Source of the DNA: Aplidium turbinatum
Lineage: Eukaryota > Chordata > Ascidiacea > Aplousobranchia > Polyclinidae
Assembly (NCBI GenBank): GCA_918807975.1
Contig: OU964925.1
Span: 25,703,608 to 25,767,607 of the forward strand
Direction: 5' to 3'
Length of the DNA stretch: 64,000 bases
Shown: one piece after another, positions 1 to 31,841 of the stretch
Layout: each line of letters begins with the position of its first letter
How positions within the stretch are numbered: position 1 is the first letter of the stretch
Program-made: the position numbers and the translations under genes
Notes under the pieces: generated by a model
Database searches by the model: none
What the model was told of the DNA's origin: nothing
What the model saw: the letters and a program-made list of their open reading frames with translations, nothing else

Positions 1-148
1 CTCAGTGAATGATTTTAGCAAAGGTTGCCAGTGACTACTTGTCCAAAAGGTTTTCTGTTGCATCATTTTCTTAAAATAATCGTTGTCGTTTGGAAAAATG
101 ACGCTTAATGATTTGTTAACAGACATTTTAAATATTTCCCTTTTTCAG

Positions 149-19264
<19,116 letters not shown>

Positions 19265-19266
19265 TT

Positions 19267-20530
19267 CCCAGACAACAAATCGGTCATTTTTACATTGATT
19301 CAACGTCTGTGCGACGGGGATTTTCTCCGTGTCGGATGAATACTTACGAATGTACATTGGTTGAACTCATGAAGCCACGTTGAATCTTTTGGGGAGTGAC
19401 GGTTTGATTTGTTGCTAGGTGATAGGTGTTTCCCCTTTGTCACCAGAAATGTCACCTAGATAGTATTTTGCATCGCTTCAAGTTCAACGTCTGATGATTT
19501 TTAAACGACGTAAAAATGACCACTTTTTTTATGGCATTAACACGAGCGCGTTTGTCGCTTGTGTATTGTATTTGAACGTCTGATGTTGTTGGTGACGCAA
19601 CCGTCAGGATCTTGCATTCGTCGAGCATTTTTACCTTATTTGTATCTTAGCTGCAGGTTTATGTTCGTTGTTTTTTTAACTTTCATCTATGTGTTGTACC
19701 ATCGCAGTCAGCAACAAAAATGTTCTTTACATTGATTCAACGTCTGCAGACGCTGAATCAATGTAAAAAAGCACTTTTTTTTGCTGACCGACCTGCGACT
19801 TTCGACGTGAATGATTACACTTAACCATTTCATAGAATAAGGTGTTCCAGCTTGCAAATCCATTAATTTTTGCAATTCAGAACAATGTAAAAAATGGCAG
19901 ATTTACTGACTTGGCCCATGACAGCATTTTTCTGGCGCCATAAAAACTTTATTCTTTTCTTATCCCAGAAGATGAAGCTTTTATGCTATTTGATAAAGTG
20001 ACTAGTTTTATTACGTTATCAGACACATACTCTTTGACGTTGCTGCTTGTTTTTCATGTTTCCTATTTGTTCTTTTCCTTTTGAAGTATTGTTCGATTCT
20101 TTATGATTTAAGCCTGAAAAATTTAATTTATCTTGTTACATCGATTGCGAGTCTGGTAACGTTAAATCAATTAAGATTGCTGCGTTCTGCTATCCAAGTT
20201 TGAGCATTGCGAGCAAAGGAAATACAGCAGTTTGTAACTGTTGCCTGTTGTTAGCTTTGTTTTATTATCACAAACCTTAATTTTGTTTTATTTTATGCAA
20301 GTCTACCTTGAAATTATGTTTATTTTATTATTAACGCCTTATATTAAGTGGATGCTAACTCTGTGTCTGTTCTAATATCCATAGTCCCAGCTCAACCATG
20401 ACTAAAACACCATGGAGAATTGGAGATGACACATTGACGAAAACTTTACTAAAACCTGTAATTGTTTCCCCAGACATTTACATTGATTTAACGTTTGCAG
20501 ACCTTAAACCAATGTAAAAAAAATTTGTCC
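19267..20530. mobile_element. Cluster of palindromic MITEs downstream of NEDD4
   Basis: Three members lie just after the NEDD4 stop: 19267-19418 (CCCAGACAACAAATCGGTC to GATTTGTTGCTAGG, with a diverged centre), 19705-19789 (CAGTCAGCAAC to TTGCTGACC around AACGTCTGCAGACGCTG), and 20468-20530 (CCCCAGAC with worn arms). The first begins two bases past the stop codon, so it probably lies in the NEDD4 3' UTR. Confidence 0.7.
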
Positions 20531-22233
20531 AGTTTACATTGTTGACTGCTAAGTCACGTGTGCAGTTGCTGTGACATCATAATCATTATTTACTGATCTA
20601 TAAGCGTCCTCTTTCGTATCATTTACTTTACGCTGTATTTCCATGTCTTCTGAGCAAGCGTTTGTTTAAACATCTCATGTCAACTTAGATGTAGATTAGC
20701 AACAAATTGTTGGCCATCTAAGCGGCCAAGTAAAGTTTAAGGGATTGATAAAAGGAAGAAAATGGCGCCAAATGCTAAGCAGCCGCCTTCAAGCCGGTGC
20801 TGGTTTTGTGCTTTTCGGACCTCCAGGCTTGCTTTTGTAATTTGGCGGCGAAGTGGCATCGAGTCGGACTGGTGATTATGGGAGCACCAGTTCGTCTCCC
20901 CACCATGCCCTTTATAAATACGTAAAACGTGTTTTGATTTGTGTTGTTGGAGTAATACAAAATCCATAAACAGATGAAACCAAGCAACCACACGGCATTT
21001 AACATAATATATTAAACTGAACATAAACTATAAACTACGAACGTTTTCGGCCATACACATGTTAGCCCTTTTCAAGTAACGAAAAAATAACTGATTTTAC
21101 ATCTACATTGAAATAAATAACTGATCTACACACTAAATTGACAACGAATATGTGAATATCTGCACATTATTGTGTTTTATTGGAGTCTCCCCCATGCTAC
21201 TTATACTGGGTCATCCCCCGATTTGAGTAAAATGCTTAACATAGTTACAAAGCGTTTCCAACTTTAACTTGGTCTGTGTAGCATGTTGACCATAAACCGA
21301 GATGAATTTTGGAGATTTCATCATCAGAAGACCTTTAATATACGAAACACGCGGTAAAAGTGCATTGTTTTCATTCAGTTGATACAAATCATTTCCTCAT
21401 GGATTAGCCTCTTTCGCTTCGTCTCTGTATGTTTTCGCATCTACGTCACCGACGGCATTTTATCATCCTATTTGTTCTATGAATATTTTGATCTTTATTC
21501 TATATTTTCTTTTTTGGTGTAATTCTTGTACTCTATCCTGTTCTTATAGCAACAAAGTTGTAAATGTCAGTTTGCTATTGTCTAGATTTTTGTGCCATAT
21601 AAAAGCGAGCAATTGGTTGACTGACAGATTTATGTACGGTGAGTTTAAATAAATTCAAATGTTTCAATTATGCAACCTCTCTTGCAGTGTTTCGGTCGAT
21701 TTCTGATTCATATTAAGGTTTAGTCAGTGCCAATGATTTAGATTCGTTGGCAAAAGAGTAGCCAAGTGAAAAAATTTTGGAATGATCTTTCGTAATTATT
21801 TCGATAAATCAATTCCAAGAACTTTATGATGTTTGTGGACAACATACTGGAAATTTGTTTGACAGTGTTTAATGTTTATGTTTGGAAGCAATTTGCTGCA
21901 ACGTCAACATATTAGGCTACAGAATTAAATCTCATCTAGATTTACAGTAGCCTACAGTAACTAGATCGTAGTATTACATTACTACGATCATAGGCGTAGG
22001 GGGCATGGGTTCAGGGTTCAACCGCACCCCCAAACTTTTAAATTAGTTGAAAATTTGGGTAAATTTGTCTAGTTCATGTTGCTAGTTTTGGAAAGTGCCG
22101 GGTAATGAATTAAAACTAAACTGGTACATAAATTTAGCAATTTCAAAGTTGTATAAATCTTTTGACTTTATGATATCGAGTTGTTATAAAAGGGTGTGAC
22201 ATGGTCAGCATGTTTCATGGATGATGAAACCAA
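20531..22233. other. Spacer with a possible retroelement 3' end
   Basis: Mostly unassigned AT-rich spacer. On the minus strand around 21080-21030 the string CTTGAAAAGGGCTAACATG followed by GGCCGAAAACGTTCG resembles the GAAGGGC...GCCCGAAACGTT signature seen near the 3' ends of several non-LTR or Penelope-like retroelements; the following 300 bp to 20740 may belong to it. A fragment GGCGTAGGGGGCATGGG near 21995 looks like a worn DNA-transposon edge. No gene is supported. Confidence 0.35.
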
Positions 22234-22340
22234 AGACTGGCTGCTCTCTAGTAGCCTTCCAGTGTAGTCCGGGAACATTGTGAATTTGGGGTAGTAAAAG
22301 GATAGACCCTCGGCCCCAGAGGTTCACACAACGACGTGGT
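22234..22340 (+). repeat. Dispersed ~100-bp repeat, intergenic copy
   Basis: Counterpart of 11325-11425: GCTGCTCTCTAGTAGCCTTC, CAGTGTAGTCCGGGAACAT, AAAGGATAGACCC, then diverging after CCCCAGA. Orientation is the same. Family unknown. Confidence 0.6.
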
Positions 22341-23974
22341 CAGCCCATTTGCCTTTTATAACAGCATTGACTGCCGTATTTTGCAAAACACTGGAACCTC
22401 GAAAGCAGAGGTGGGCAGTAGCGCGCTACTTTTATGATAAAAGTAACTTTTTTCCAAAGTAACGGTAGCGGGTGAGGCGCTACTTTTTTTCAGTCGCACT
22501 TCCGCTACCCGCTACTTTTTAATGTAAAGTGAAAAACATACTCGTTTTTTTGGCAACAATGGCGTGGTCAAGCAGCTATATAATCGGTTTGGTTGCAAAG
22601 TTTCGGTCTTTTGCGAATCTCGTCACGACTCCGAGGATGAATTTTTTGGTGTGTTAACGCCATCCCGTGAAACGTCGGTGCAGATGGAAACAGCAATTGC
22701 GGACGCCTTTTTTCGGACAGGAGCAAGTCATTGAAGAGATTTCTCTGTTGAAAAAAAAGCCAAAGCGGGCAGAGTTTATATAGTGACTCTCATTTTGAAA
22801 TGCTCGTGTTTTTGAAAAATGCGTAACAACAAACTTCCCTTAGAATGTGTTTTCTGTAACGACGTTAAAATGAAAGTGCAAACAAATGATAACATTCGTT
22901 TTCAAGGTCATTTTTGCGTCACTAGGGACTTGAAGAATGTTTCGTAGTGTCATTTTAGAGAAAAGTAGCGGAAGAACTACTTTTAATTAGTCCGAGTAGC
23001 GGTAGCGGGTAGGCTATAGCGCGCTAGTTTTGTAAATTGGTAGCGGGTAGCGGCAGGGGCGCCGGAACGATTTTTGACTGGGGGGGCAAGATTACAAAAA
23101 AAGGGCACTTTTGTTTACTAAAATACCATTTTTTTTCAAGTTTTAAGATAAAATATAGCGATAATGATAATCCGGTATACAAAGAAGGGCACCATGCTAT
23201 GTTATAATGATGTAACCTACTGTCAAGCCTTAAAGCAGCCTGCGGCCATGGCCGCTAAGTAGTGCTTGAATGAACCGCCGGTGCTACCTCCTCAATCGGC
23301 CAAGTTTGGCCGCCGGTCTCTTTTAGCCAATTATTTAATTTCGCAATAGAATGATTGTGGATTAACTGTCGAAAATATGTAGTATCAAAGAGTGACGCAA
23401 AATTAGGTCAGCGCGTCATAATCGCCACTGTTGCATTGTGCGGGAATATTTTTGTTATTGATGGAATATATCCATCTGCGATCGCCAGCGCTGTAAGTCT
23501 TGTTTGTAATTCCTGACGTTTATTTTAACAAAGTCTTAATCCGAAGTGCTAATTTACATCGGCTGGCAATATTGTCGCTTTTATGTCGATTCGATGTTGT
23601 CGGACATTGAACCGTTGTTCAAAAGGAGAACTAAGTTAGTTGACATCAATGAGGAAAACATTTTTTGATCATATTTTGCAAAAATTATGCTTCTTTTACT
23701 AATGTCTTATAGTAAGTTAATGTACGTCATTGAAATAACTAAAACCTCAATTGCTAAGGCAACAGAGATCAGACGTCAGTAGATGTAACAGAAAAAATAT
23801 TTTGCACTTTCTAGTGCATCGTCAGCAGGGGTGCATTCCTAAAATTTTTTTTGGGGGGGCTCTATCACTTAGCTGTGTTGTTATAGACAAAGTATGTATA
23901 AGTAATCGATGTAGGTTTGCCAACAATGTTTGCCTTTTTTAAAAGGAAACACTGTTCAGTATGTTTTTACTTCT

Positions 23975-24060
23975 GAACATCATGTCGAAAAACAACCCAT
24001 GCTAAAACATAGTTTGAAGTACAGAAAAAGGTAGAAGCAACAAAACGTGAAAACGTGGTT
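23975..24060 (-). repeat. Dispersed retroposon-like tail repeat, worn copy
   Basis: Minus-strand reading matches the 5109-5238 family in TTTTGTTGCTTCTACC and a TTTTCGACATGATG-like region, with the AATAAA end lost. It lies inside the inner hAT element. Confidence 0.4.
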
Positions 24061-24543
24061 GAATCCGATATAAATTATAAGTTTGAAATTTGGCTTGATT
24101 GCTACACTGCAATCTCCTTTGCTTTTTTTTTTACTGCGTAGGCCTACACTTGAAACTCGATTTGCATGAGCTAATTCCAATCTCTTAACTCAATTGTAAA
24201 CTTATTTGTATGAGCCAGTCCTAAGCACACTTGCAAAAACATCGACTGCAATAGGAAAGTAAGGTAATGCAATTCTTGAAATGAGCGCTTGTGGTTGCAG
24301 ATTTGCTATATAAGAACCAACAAGCTGCCAATGTGACAGTTACACTAAAATCTCATTTAGTTATTAACGAACAGTTTAAAAAACTCCAATTACAGCAAAA
24401 GCATATTTCAAGTTGGTGCAAACGAGATTACACAAAACAAATAGCCTGTCTGCCAGGTCTTTGGTTTTATGAGCTAAGTTATAAGCACCACGACAGTCCT
24501 TGATTTTAGCCAGCAAACAGTTTTTGCACAGATCTGAGTTCAT

Positions 24544-25281
24544 TCAATGTGGGCAGCTTAGAATGCTTAACTTGAATATCCACAGCCGACCGATGAGTCT
24601 GCAACCACTTCTGAGTTGCCGCAGTGCCATTCCATAATGAGGAGGTGGTCCATTGATGCTGATGAACAACAATGCTGAAACAAGTGGTATGGTCAGCCGT
24701 GATCGTAGCGGTGTGATGACCAAGTTCATTTGTGAAAATCCACGTTTGGCTTCAGCAGAACTTATAGCAATCATGTTTAGTATTACGTTCTTGAGCAACT
24801 TTATCGTATCTGGTAGCCTATATGACAAGGATTGTTAACATACAATCGAAAATCGGAAATAGGAGTGATGACATGAAATCTCTCCTCTATTTTTCGTAAT
24901 CTGTGCTCCCCTTCTTGCCATGGAACTTCGACTGCAGCAGGCCACAATTTTAGTACAATAATTTCCAAGCTCTTCACAGAATTTTCATTGTTGGTGTCCA
25001 CCATCCTGCTTCCAATGTTGTCAACCAAAGCTTGAATAAACCGATTACGATCAAAAGAAGGGTACCGTATAGTCTCTACGTCGAGCTTCGAACTGGTCCA
25101 ATGTTGTGCCTTTAAAGGAATAGTTTTTTGTACTTTCGGGACTCAAGTTAACAACTTCATTAAACGAATACTTTCCTTCTTGAATAGCTTTTTTTATTTG
25201 AAGTAGAGAATTAACAGTCCATTTGACATGACGATTAGCTACTACGAAGTTGATATTCCCAGTCTGGAGAGTTTCTGACAA
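24544..25281 (-). pseudogene. hAT transposase C-terminal remnant (KIAA1586-like)
   Basis: Three minus-strand blocks (25281-25051, 25028-24801, 24828-24544) follow in N-to-C order. The last contains SSAEAKRGFSQMNLVITPLR followed by LVSALLFISINGPP, the hAT dimerisation region in the form found in KIAA1586/ZMYM-like transposases. At least two frame interruptions separate the blocks, so the copy is dead. Its placement inside 23826-25832 identifies it as that element's own transposase. Confidence 0.8.
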
Positions 25282-25420
25282 AAGTGATAATTGGCGATTG
25301 CTATCAACTTATGTTCGGGTTTTTTTGCAGTTCTGTTGTGAGAAAGCTGTTAAAGTGTTAGGCTACTTGTTCAGTCGAAAACTTGTTGTTCAGCTAGAAA
25401 AGCTGAAAAATGGAAGCTTT

Positions 25421-25735
25421 GTTTGTTTGTTTGTTTGTTTATCTTTATCCTGCATTGCGGGAAAGCGGACTTGAGCGCTATGCATCGGTGTACGCCTTCC
25501 GACATACACTTGACCCACGCTGCAGCCGACGGCAATGTCTGTTTTCCGGTTGTCTACTTTACTTATGACTTAAATTTGGTACTACCCATTACTCGAAATC
25601 GATCACTAGGTAGGCTAGAGGCAATTATCGTTAAGTTTCTTGCCCAGAGAAACAACAGCAAGTGCGGGTGGCTGGAGTCGAACATGCAGGCTCTCGACTG
25701 CGAGCCCAACGCGCTAACCACTCGGCCACGGCCAA
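25421..25735 (-). repeat. tRNA-derived SINE with GTTT-type tail
   Basis: On the minus strand the head reads GTGGCCGAGTGGTTAGCGCG (A box) and GTTCGACTCC (B box), about 70 nt as in a tRNA-Leu/Ser-like promoter. A body with TCTCTGGGCAAGAAACTTAA follows, and it ends in repeated AAAC (25421-25440 as GTTT). AAGCTT lies at both borders (25413-25418, 25734-25740) as a possible target duplication. The acceptor stem does not pair, so it is not a working tRNA gene. Confidence 0.75.
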
Positions 25736-26573
25736 AGCTTGAACGAGCCCCCCCCCTGAGCCCCCCTACATCAAGCTTTTTCGTATTTCGGGGGGCTGAG
25801 CCCCCCCGAGCCCCCCCAGGAATGCAACCCTGATCGTCAGTTCTGATAAAGGGCAGTTAAAGTCTACAAGTAATGTTTTAATCATTGAAACACTTATTTT
25901 ATTACCTTGCCTTCATCGTCAACACATGTCGAACGTTGTTTTTCGTTGCTAAAAAGAATTCTCTGAGGGGAGTGGCAAACTTCTATAAAATCAGCCACAT
26001 TGGGGACATTCGTGCGAGTGTCGTTTGAATAGTAGCCTACTAGATTACAATCCCGATAAAGCAATTATTGCGTGGTGCAACGATTCTATGGTAGGACGTC
26101 GCCCAGGCCCAGACTTCAACAACGCTAAGTGATCATTTTAGCATTGTTGCAAGTTTAATTCTATTTACTTGTGCTATCGTTATTTTTATTTTGTATTTTG
26201 GCCTCCAAGCACGCAGATTTGGCCACCGAGAAGGAGCTCCTGGTAGGCCACGAGCCCACGATGGATGCCGAAAAAAAAACGAGTTTTAAGGCCTGTAGGC
26301 TACTGTGTTGCAAAATTTTGTGCCAAAAATATTATTTTGAGGCAAAAATGAAAGATTATAATTAGGCTAAAAGCGAATACCAGAAATTGTTATATTGCAA
26401 AATGTGTAGTAGTATACATGACTTTAAAAGGGCACCATTGCCCCCCCTGCCCCTCCATCTGCAGAAAATTTGAGGGCAGGGCCCCGCTTCCGGCGCCCCT
26501 GGGTAGCGGTAGCGCGCGCTATTTTGGTCCAAGTAGCAGGCGCTACTTTAAAAGTAGCGGGTGCCCACCTCTG

Positions 26574-28315
<1,742 letters not shown>

Positions 28316-30499
28316 GTGAGAAATTCTTTGCTTTGAAAGTATAGTTATTGCTGGTAACATAACTAAGACTGTTACCCAGACAAATAACCCCTCATTCATT
28401 TTATATTGAAGCAAAAGTTACGGTACCTTGTGAAACAAAAATTGTTTTGTATGCCACTGTACATTGGATAATAGTCACTTGCATACATCTACTACTCCTT
28501 TGTATTAACTGCTGGCTGCCAAAAACGGGCTGCCAAAAACTTAAACGTTTATTGGAGGTCTCAATGGCTAGCGTGGAAGCTACACCGTTCTGGTTAGCGA
28601 AGCGTTACTGCTGCTCGCTGTGCTAGTGAGTAATCAGCCTTGTGCTGATAGCCGGGAAGAACGCCTTTCTTCACATATATTTATGAAGTTAAAATGTTTT
28701 TTCAGTGGACATAAATCTGAAAAATTCTTTTTATTGTAGGCTACTGATATATCATTGGTATATATGTTTGTATAGCTTAAGTGTGTCCGAAAATTTATGT
28801 AGATTTTGAAAGCTTATTAGCTGTAAGTTTTATTAAAATGTGATCTGTTACAAGGTTATGGGGGCATTCTGTATAATGTATTTGCAAGTATTGACTTTTA
28901 ATTTTGCTTGTGTCATTTAAAGGTGTTGAAGTTCTATGTGGGCTATTGTATATATACAAAATTATTCCTACAATTTTACTGCATATATTGTTTGGCTCAC
29001 TTTATTGGATAGGCTTGAAAAGTAATGAATATCATATCAGTTATTACAGTATATACGGTAGGTTATCTCGTAATGTAGCGATGGTACTTCAACTGCTTTT
29101 GCATAACTTTGTTAATAATGTAACATATATGGTATCTTAATTAAACTAAACTATTGTTTTTATGTTATGTGCTTCAACAGCGTGATGCTTTCAAAAGCTT
29201 GCTATGACTGACAAGACTTATAACTTTCTATTGTTACTGTTATGCTCTTACATTATGCTTTCATTACATACATTTTACAACCATTCATTGCATAACTTTT
29301 AATAACGTTAATGGTTTGATCTTAGCAAGCTTTTAGCATTCTAGCAGCTGTTTACAGATCTCAAATGCATCGAGTGTACAAACTGTACATAACTAGTAAA
29401 CTACTGAACAGGCCATGATTTATGTTGATTAAAAGCCTTGTTTTCATTCCATTTGAATATTGTTTTTTTTTTATATAGATTGGCTTACAACTTATAAGTG
29501 AATTTAGAAACATTTCACTGGAGCTTGTTGTTTGTGTTCATGCTTTGAGATAGTGATGTTACATGCCACTTGCAATACGTCACTTCATGTGCTTCTGTTG
29601 CCAGCTGATGTGTGTAAACTGCTGATTCGATATATATAATGCTTAATTTTACAATATAAAAGAACATTAGCTTTTACGTTATTTGTCATTGAAAGTTTAT
29701 ATGTATGGTATGGTATTGTTAATGTGTATTTAATATTTGCCATCATCAACAAGACTCGTAATGCTCAGAACATGTTATGTGTGTGGGATAAATATAAATG
29801 TAGCAGCACTGTCTAGAGAGCAGCATGACATCATTCAGGGTTATTTTGATATTTTGTGTTGTTTCTTTTTTAGGTCAAGCAGTTTAGGTTGCATGATTGC
29901 TTTTGTTCCAATTTTTTGTTAGTTTTTACAAAATATACACTTGTTAATGCCTTACTTGGTGATATAATATTTAGTATTTCTGATTCATGTTCTGGAGCAC
30001 CTAAACTGGTAGTAACACAGCAGTTTTTGCAGACATCACATTTCTTGAAGAAATAAATACAAGAAGGTATAAATCTTTCTAAGCCTTTGTCTTTATTGCT
30101 TAAATTTTTTTCCATCTATCTTAGCGGCAGCATACGGAATGTTTCATTAATTTTTATGTTACGGTACTTTCACAATTTTATGTAAATGCCAATGTTTTGT
30201 CTTCTACCTGGTTAACATTTTAGTTTTAAGATTTATCCTTTAGTGTTATTGTGACTGGTTTGGTTTGGTTTGGAAAAATACTATTGACTTGCAAACTTTG
30301 TTTTTCTTACATCATAATACTGTAATACTGTATCACATTTTGTTGGAATAATTTAATGCTTATTTCTTGCTACTGCAAACTCTTCCTTTTTTACCATTAA
30401 CCCATACCGTATTTTAATATTTATTACAGATCCAAAATATTTTGTGTCATGCTATGTTAAACAGATATCTTACTACAGTTTTACTTTATTACCTGAGAG
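28316..30499. other. PP1 3' region and spacer to the RING gene
   Basis: 2.2 kb of AT-rich sequence with no exon or classified repeat. A stretch at 28545-28670 (GGTCTCAATGGCTAGCGTGG onward) has the look of a tRNA-derived SINE head but lacks a clear B box. The PP1 3' UTR must lie here; no single polyadenylation site stands out. Upstream of the RING gene, TTACTACAG ending at 30479 is a possible splice or trans-splice acceptor 20 bp before the ATG. Confidence 0.35.
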
Positions 30500-31324
30500 A
30501 TGATGGCTTCTTGCTCAAAACAGGACTTTGATAGAAATACTATAATGTGTCCTATTTGCCTGGATGTTTTCATTGAGCCTATAACATTAATGTGCAAGCA
30601 TGAACTTTGCAAACAATGCTATGATAAACATTTTGAAAAAGCTGACTTTCGATGTCCAATGTGCCAAAAAAGATTAAGTTCTTGGGCACGAAAAGCAGTT
30701 TCAAAGGGATCACTTGTCAACAAAACCAAGTGGAAATATATTCAAGAAAACTGTTCTGAACTTATCGAAAAACGCTTGAAAGGAGAAGACAACTACTCAA
30801 CTTTGCAACCAAGTCAGGTTCATGTTGCAAAAGATGGCGAAGTGCGAAATGAATATCTTAAGATGAAGTTGAAGTGGGATAACGAGCACAAAGCTCAAGT
30901 AGATGAAGAAGAGTCAGCATCACTTCAACTCATCCAACAGATGTTGAAAGAAGAGAAGGAAGAAACAGAAAGAGAACGTCAAGCACAAATTGAGCGCGAC
31001 AAGGAGCTTGCGAAAGTAATCAGTGAGCAGCTAAATCAACCAGTGTCACCCACAACTGTCGGAAAAAAATTATTGCGTTCAGTAACATTGCCTGGAAAGA
31101 AAGGGAAAATAACAACCCCTATCCGTTGCAAATCCATCCAAACATATTGTGTGAAACGAAGCTTTTGTAGTGAGAAGGAAAATACTGTTCCTGATATGTT
31201 AAACAAATCATGTGATGAAACACTTTACTGCACTGAAAGTAGCAGTTCATCTGAACAATTTTTAACCTTATCACCCAAGCGGTGCAAATACACAAATCAA
31301 GAGCCGAGTTCTCCCAGCTATTGA
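30500..31324 (+). CDS. RNF168: RNF168-like RING E3 ubiquitin ligase
   Basis: 274 codons, one exon. C3HC4 RING at residues 17-55: C17, C20, C32, H34, C37, C40, C52, C55. Then RLSSWARK and SLVNKTKW, matching RVSSWTR and SLVN-LW after the RNF168 RING, and GEVRNEYLK matching its GELRREYEE. A UMI-like helix lies at about 135-152 (EEESASLQLIQQMLKEE) and an MIU-like helix at about 165-178 (ERDKELAKVISEQL), the ubiquitin-binding parts of RNF168. RNF168 ubiquitinates H2A at DNA breaks to recruit repair factors. This protein is about half the human length (571) and shows no second MIU; the C-terminal third is Ser/Thr-rich with a KEN motif (EKENTVPD). RNF169 is the main alternative. ATGATG start: either Met could be used. 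Intronless like its neighbour. Confidence 0.88.
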   Translation: MMASCSKQDFDRNTIMCPICLDVFIEPITLMCKHELCKQCYDKHFEKADFRCPMCQKRLSSWARKAVSKGSLVNKTKWKYIQENCSELIEKRLKGEDNYSTLQPSQVHVAKDGEVRNEYLKMKLKWDNEHKAQVDEEESASLQLIQQMLKEEKEETERERQAQIERDKELAKVISEQLNQPVSPTTVGKKLLRSVTLPGKKGKITTPIRCKSIQTYCVKRSFCSEKENTVPDMLNKSCDETLYCTESSSSSEQFLTLSPKRCKYTNQEPSSPSY

Positions 31325-31377
31325 ACAAAATTCTAATTCATGGGATAAAGAATTTTTTGTCATTTGTTGCATAGGTG

Positions 31378-31841
31378 GGGTCTGCTACTATTCGGTGAGT
31401 CCGATTCGGTGAGAGCCTTTTTCGGTGAGGGCCTTTTTCGGTGAGAGCCCTATTCGGTGATTTTTTTGAATTTTTTTTTGAAAATTATCGGGTACCGTAG
31501 CTTAATTAAAACCCCTAACCCAAAAACCCAAACCCCAAAAACCCAAAAACTCCCAAAAAACCCAAAAAACCCCAAACCCCCAACCCCCCAAAAACCCCCA
31601 AACCCCAAAAACTCCCAAACCGCAAACCCCAAAAACCCCCAAACCCCAAAACCCAAACCCAAAAACCCCCAAACCCCCCAACCCCCTAACCCCTATCCCC
31701 TAACCCTATAACGGCAATGATAATTAGGCTACGGCGCGCAATAATTTAAAAAAAAAACTCACCGAATAGGGCTCTCACCGAAAAAGGCTCTCACCAAATA
31801 GGGAACTCACCGAATCGGACTCACCGAATCGGGCCATTCCG
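31378..31841 (+). mobile_element. Fold-back element copy B (TGAG-unit variant), 9-bp TSD
   Basis: GGGTCTGCTACTATTCGG at 31378 to GGGCCATTCCG at 31841, flanked by GCATAGGTG on both sides (31369-31377, 31842-31850), a perfect 9-bp duplication. Terminal units are TTCGGTGAG on the left and CTCACCGAA on the right, as in copy A. It lies about 50 bp after the RING gene stop, so may fall in that gene's 3' UTR. The centre has expanded into a C-rich tract. Confidence 0.85.
31507..31710 (+). repeat. C-rich expanded tract inside fold-back copy B
   Basis: About 200 bp of CCCCAAAAACCC-type variants beginning and ending with CCCTAACCC-like units. The corresponding place in copy A holds only CCCTAACCCTAAAA. 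It therefore grew from a short telomere-like seed within the element. Open frames through it are proline/asparagine or glycine/phenylalanine strings and are not genes. Confidence 0.8.

Larger units (their letters stand above)
23826..25832 (-). mobile_element. Inner hAT element with transposase remnant, perfect 8-bp TSD
   Basis: Left end CAGGGGTGCATTCCT at 23826 and right end AGGAATGCAACCCTG ending at 25832 are inverted with one mismatch. ATCGTCAG flanks both sides (23818-23825 and 25833-25840), a perfect 8-bp duplication. G-rich and C-rich runs (GGGGGGG, CCCCCCC) follow both ends. It carries transposase relics at 24544-25281 and a SINE at 25421-25735, and is the youngest of the three nested elements. 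Confidence 0.85.
23054..26501. mobile_element. Middle hAT-like element, perfect 8-bp TSD
   Basis: CAGGGGCGCCGGAA at 23054 and TTCCGGCGCCCCTG ending at 26501 are inverted 14-mers. GGTAGCGG occurs immediately outside both ends (23046-23053 and 26502-26509), a perfect 8-bp target duplication made inside a GTAGCGG repeat of the outer element. The right part (26160-26390) has short coding-like stretches I cannot assign. Confidence 0.85.
22406..26573. mobile_element. Outer hAT-like element of a three-level nest
   Basis: Ends CAGAGGTGGGCA at 22406 and TGCCCACCTCTG ending at 26573 are perfect inverted 12-mers, the typical start of a common animal hAT group. Inside each end are many GTAGCGGGTAGCG-like repeats. 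The flanks CTCGAAAG and GTTGTAAG agree at 5 of 8 bases, compatible with an old 8-bp duplication. Removing the insert at 23054-26501 leaves about 0.7 kb, so the outer element is non-autonomous. Confidence 0.75.

Noticed and set aside
25640-25735. A tRNA gene on the minus strand
   Set aside because: A and B boxes are present but the acceptor stem does not pair and a SINE body with an AAAC tail follows, so it is a SINE head.
25423-25833. A 136-codon forward open frame
   Set aside because: It runs antisense through the SINE and the C-rich right end of the inner hAT element; the protein is repeat translation.
31450-31711. Open frames of 70-84 codons on both strands through the C-rich tract
   Set aside because: They are low-complexity strings (PKNPKTP, GFGVWGFLG) produced by the repeat inside fold-back B, with no homology or splice signals.
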